NCBI GenBank assembly: GCA_027941995.1
Contig: CP115966.1
Span: 2,232,001 to 2,296,000, forward strand
Direction of reading: 5' to 3'
DNA: 64,000 bases
Origin: Erythrobacteraceae bacterium WH01K
Lineage (GTDB): Bacteria; Pseudomonadota; Alphaproteobacteria; Sphingomonadales; Sphingomonadaceae
How positions within the stretch are numbered: the stretch's first letter is position 1; the number at the start of each line of letters is the position of its first letter. Below the pieces are notes generated by a model. The model was not told the origin of the DNA. It searched no databases and was given only the letters and a program-made list of their open reading frames with translations. The translations under genes were made by a program, and so were the position numbers. Shown here one piece after another: positions 63,174-64,000 of the stretch.

Positions 63174-64000
63174 ATGCAGATACGCAGGCTCAAGCTCAGT
63201 GGTTTCAAGAGCTTCGTAGAGCCTGCAGAACTGCGCATCGAGCCCGGGCTGACTGGCGTGGTCGGCCCGAATGGCTGCGGTAAATCCAATCTCCTCGAGG
63301 CCATCCGCTGGGTGATGGGCGAAAATTCGCCCAAGTCCATGCGGTCGGGCGGGATGGAAGACGTCATCTTCGCAGGCACGCAGTCGCGTCCGCCCCGCGA
63401 TTTCGCGGAAGTCGTGCTGCAGGCCGTGGACAGCGACGGCGAGGAACTGGACGTCACCCGCCGGATCGAACGCGGCGCGGGCAGCGCCTACCGCGTGAAC
63501 GGCAACGATGTCCGGGCCAAGGACGTATCGCTGACCTTTGCCGATGCGGCCACAGGCGCGCATTCCCCTGCCCTCGTCAGCCAGGGCAAGATCGCGCAGG
63601 TTATCGCCGCCAAGCCGACGCAGCGGCGGCAGATGCTGGAAGAGGCGGCGGGGATCGCCGGCCTGCATGTCCGCCGCCGCGATGCCGAGGGCAAGCTGCG
63701 CCAGACCGAGGCCAATCTCGCCCGGCTGGAAGACCTGATGGCGGGGCTCGACACCCAGATCGCCAGTCTGAAGCGGCAGGCGCGGCAGGCGGAACGCTAT
63801 ACGAAGCTGTCGGACCAGATCGGCATCGCGGAAGGCCGCGTCCTGTTTGCCCGGTGGCGCGATGCCGCTGCCGCAGCAAAGGCCGCGCGCGAGCAGGCGC
63901 AGGCCGCAGACGCGCAGGTCGCTGAACTGAAGGAAGCGGCCGACACCGCGCAGGCGCGCCAGCGAGAGGCAGCCCTTGCCCTCTCCGCCGCGCGAGAGGA
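63174..64000 (+). CDS. smc: Chromosome segregation protein SMC, 3' end cut by window
   Basis: The first 275 residues of a condensin SMC are present: [17 protein letters not shown], Walker [10 protein letters not shown] (31-39), the Q-loop region, then coiled-coil starting near [10 protein letters not shown] with alternating Lys/Glu/Gln/Ala. The rest, including the hinge and Walker B, lies beyond the window. SMC with ScpAB organises and segregates the chromosome. It is downstream of the two dsbA genes. Confidence 0.96.
   Translation, partial: MQIRRLKLSGFKSFVEPAELRIEPGLTGVVGPNGCGKSNLLEAIRWVMGENSPKSMRSGGMEDVIFAGTQSRPPRDFAEVVLQAVDSDGEELDVTRRIERGAGSAYRVNGNDVRAKDVSLTFADAATGAHSPALVSQGKIAQVIAAKPTQRRQMLEEAAGIAGLHVRRRDAEGKLRQTEANLARLEDLMAGLDTQIASLKRQARQAERYTKLSDQIGIAEGRVLFARWRDAAAAAKAAREQAQAADAQVAELKEAADTAQARQREAALALSAARE

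Overview
The window is a high-GC chromosomal segment from an alphaproteobacterium, most likely order Sphingomonadales and probably Erythrobacteraceae. I infer this from the alphaproteobacterial gene orders (nfu-nitroreductase-tsaB-rimI-mucR-fur-plsC-miaB-phoH-ybeY-corC, and mutY/DUF721-dsbA-dsbA-smc), the Ros/MucR regulator, TlyA, DUF1489 and class II DAHP synthase. No lineage marker gene such as 16S rRNA is present. The window holds about 63 protein genes, one tRNA, and no CRISPR array, insertion sequence, prophage or rRNA. Most genes are intact housekeeping genes; two near the left edge are broken by frameshifts.

1-9.8 kb: the 3' part of a frameshifted heme peroxidase, a DUF3482 GTPase overlapping its DUF2868 membrane partner, apaG, an S9 peptidase broken by two frameshifts and of lower GC, a glutamate-type dehydrogenase, an HCCA-isomerase-like protein and a small hypothetical. 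9.8-18 kb: metZ, a small membrane protein with an Asp run, a protein O-mannosyltransferase facing a Dol-P-Man-synthase/GtrA fusion, leuB, recO, ubiK, tspO, tlyA and a Pro-rich lipoprotein. 18.1-18.7 kb is the largest non-coding gap. It carries an 18-codon ORF preceded by a 15-nt perfect match to the anti-Shine-Dalgarno end of 16S rRNA and followed by a strong terminator, just upstream of ilvE.

18.7-29.3 kb: ilvE-trhO-GST, a LysR gene divergent from pirin and azoR, nadE, topoisomerase IB, yghU, argE and tRNA-Gln(UUG). 29.3-42 kb: an I78 inhibitor lipoprotein, a large autotransporter with a trypsin-type protease passenger, a retropepsin-like membrane protease, an ergothioneine operon (egtB-egtD plus an overlapping FAD oxidoreductase), aroG and an M16 peptidase. 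42-50.7 kb: the conserved block from nfuA to corC, joining Fe-S assembly, t6A and ms2i6A tRNA modification, ribosome maturation, MucR and Fur-type regulation and phospholipid acylation. 50.8-64 kb: LysR, a lipase-like lipoprotein with cyclophilin, mgtE, DUF1489, PAP2, DsbA/FrnE-like, nudC, a beta-lactamase-fold hydrolase, mutY, and the DUF721(DciA-like)-dsbA-dsbA-smc run, which leaves the right edge inside smc.

No single new cassette stands out. The best candidates for undescribed biology are the small RNA/ORF element at 18.2-18.4 kb, the DUF2868/DUF3482 GTPase-membrane pair, the flavoprotein overlapping the ergothioneine genes, and the O-mannosylation gene pair. All assignments rest on reading motifs by eye; no database search was run.
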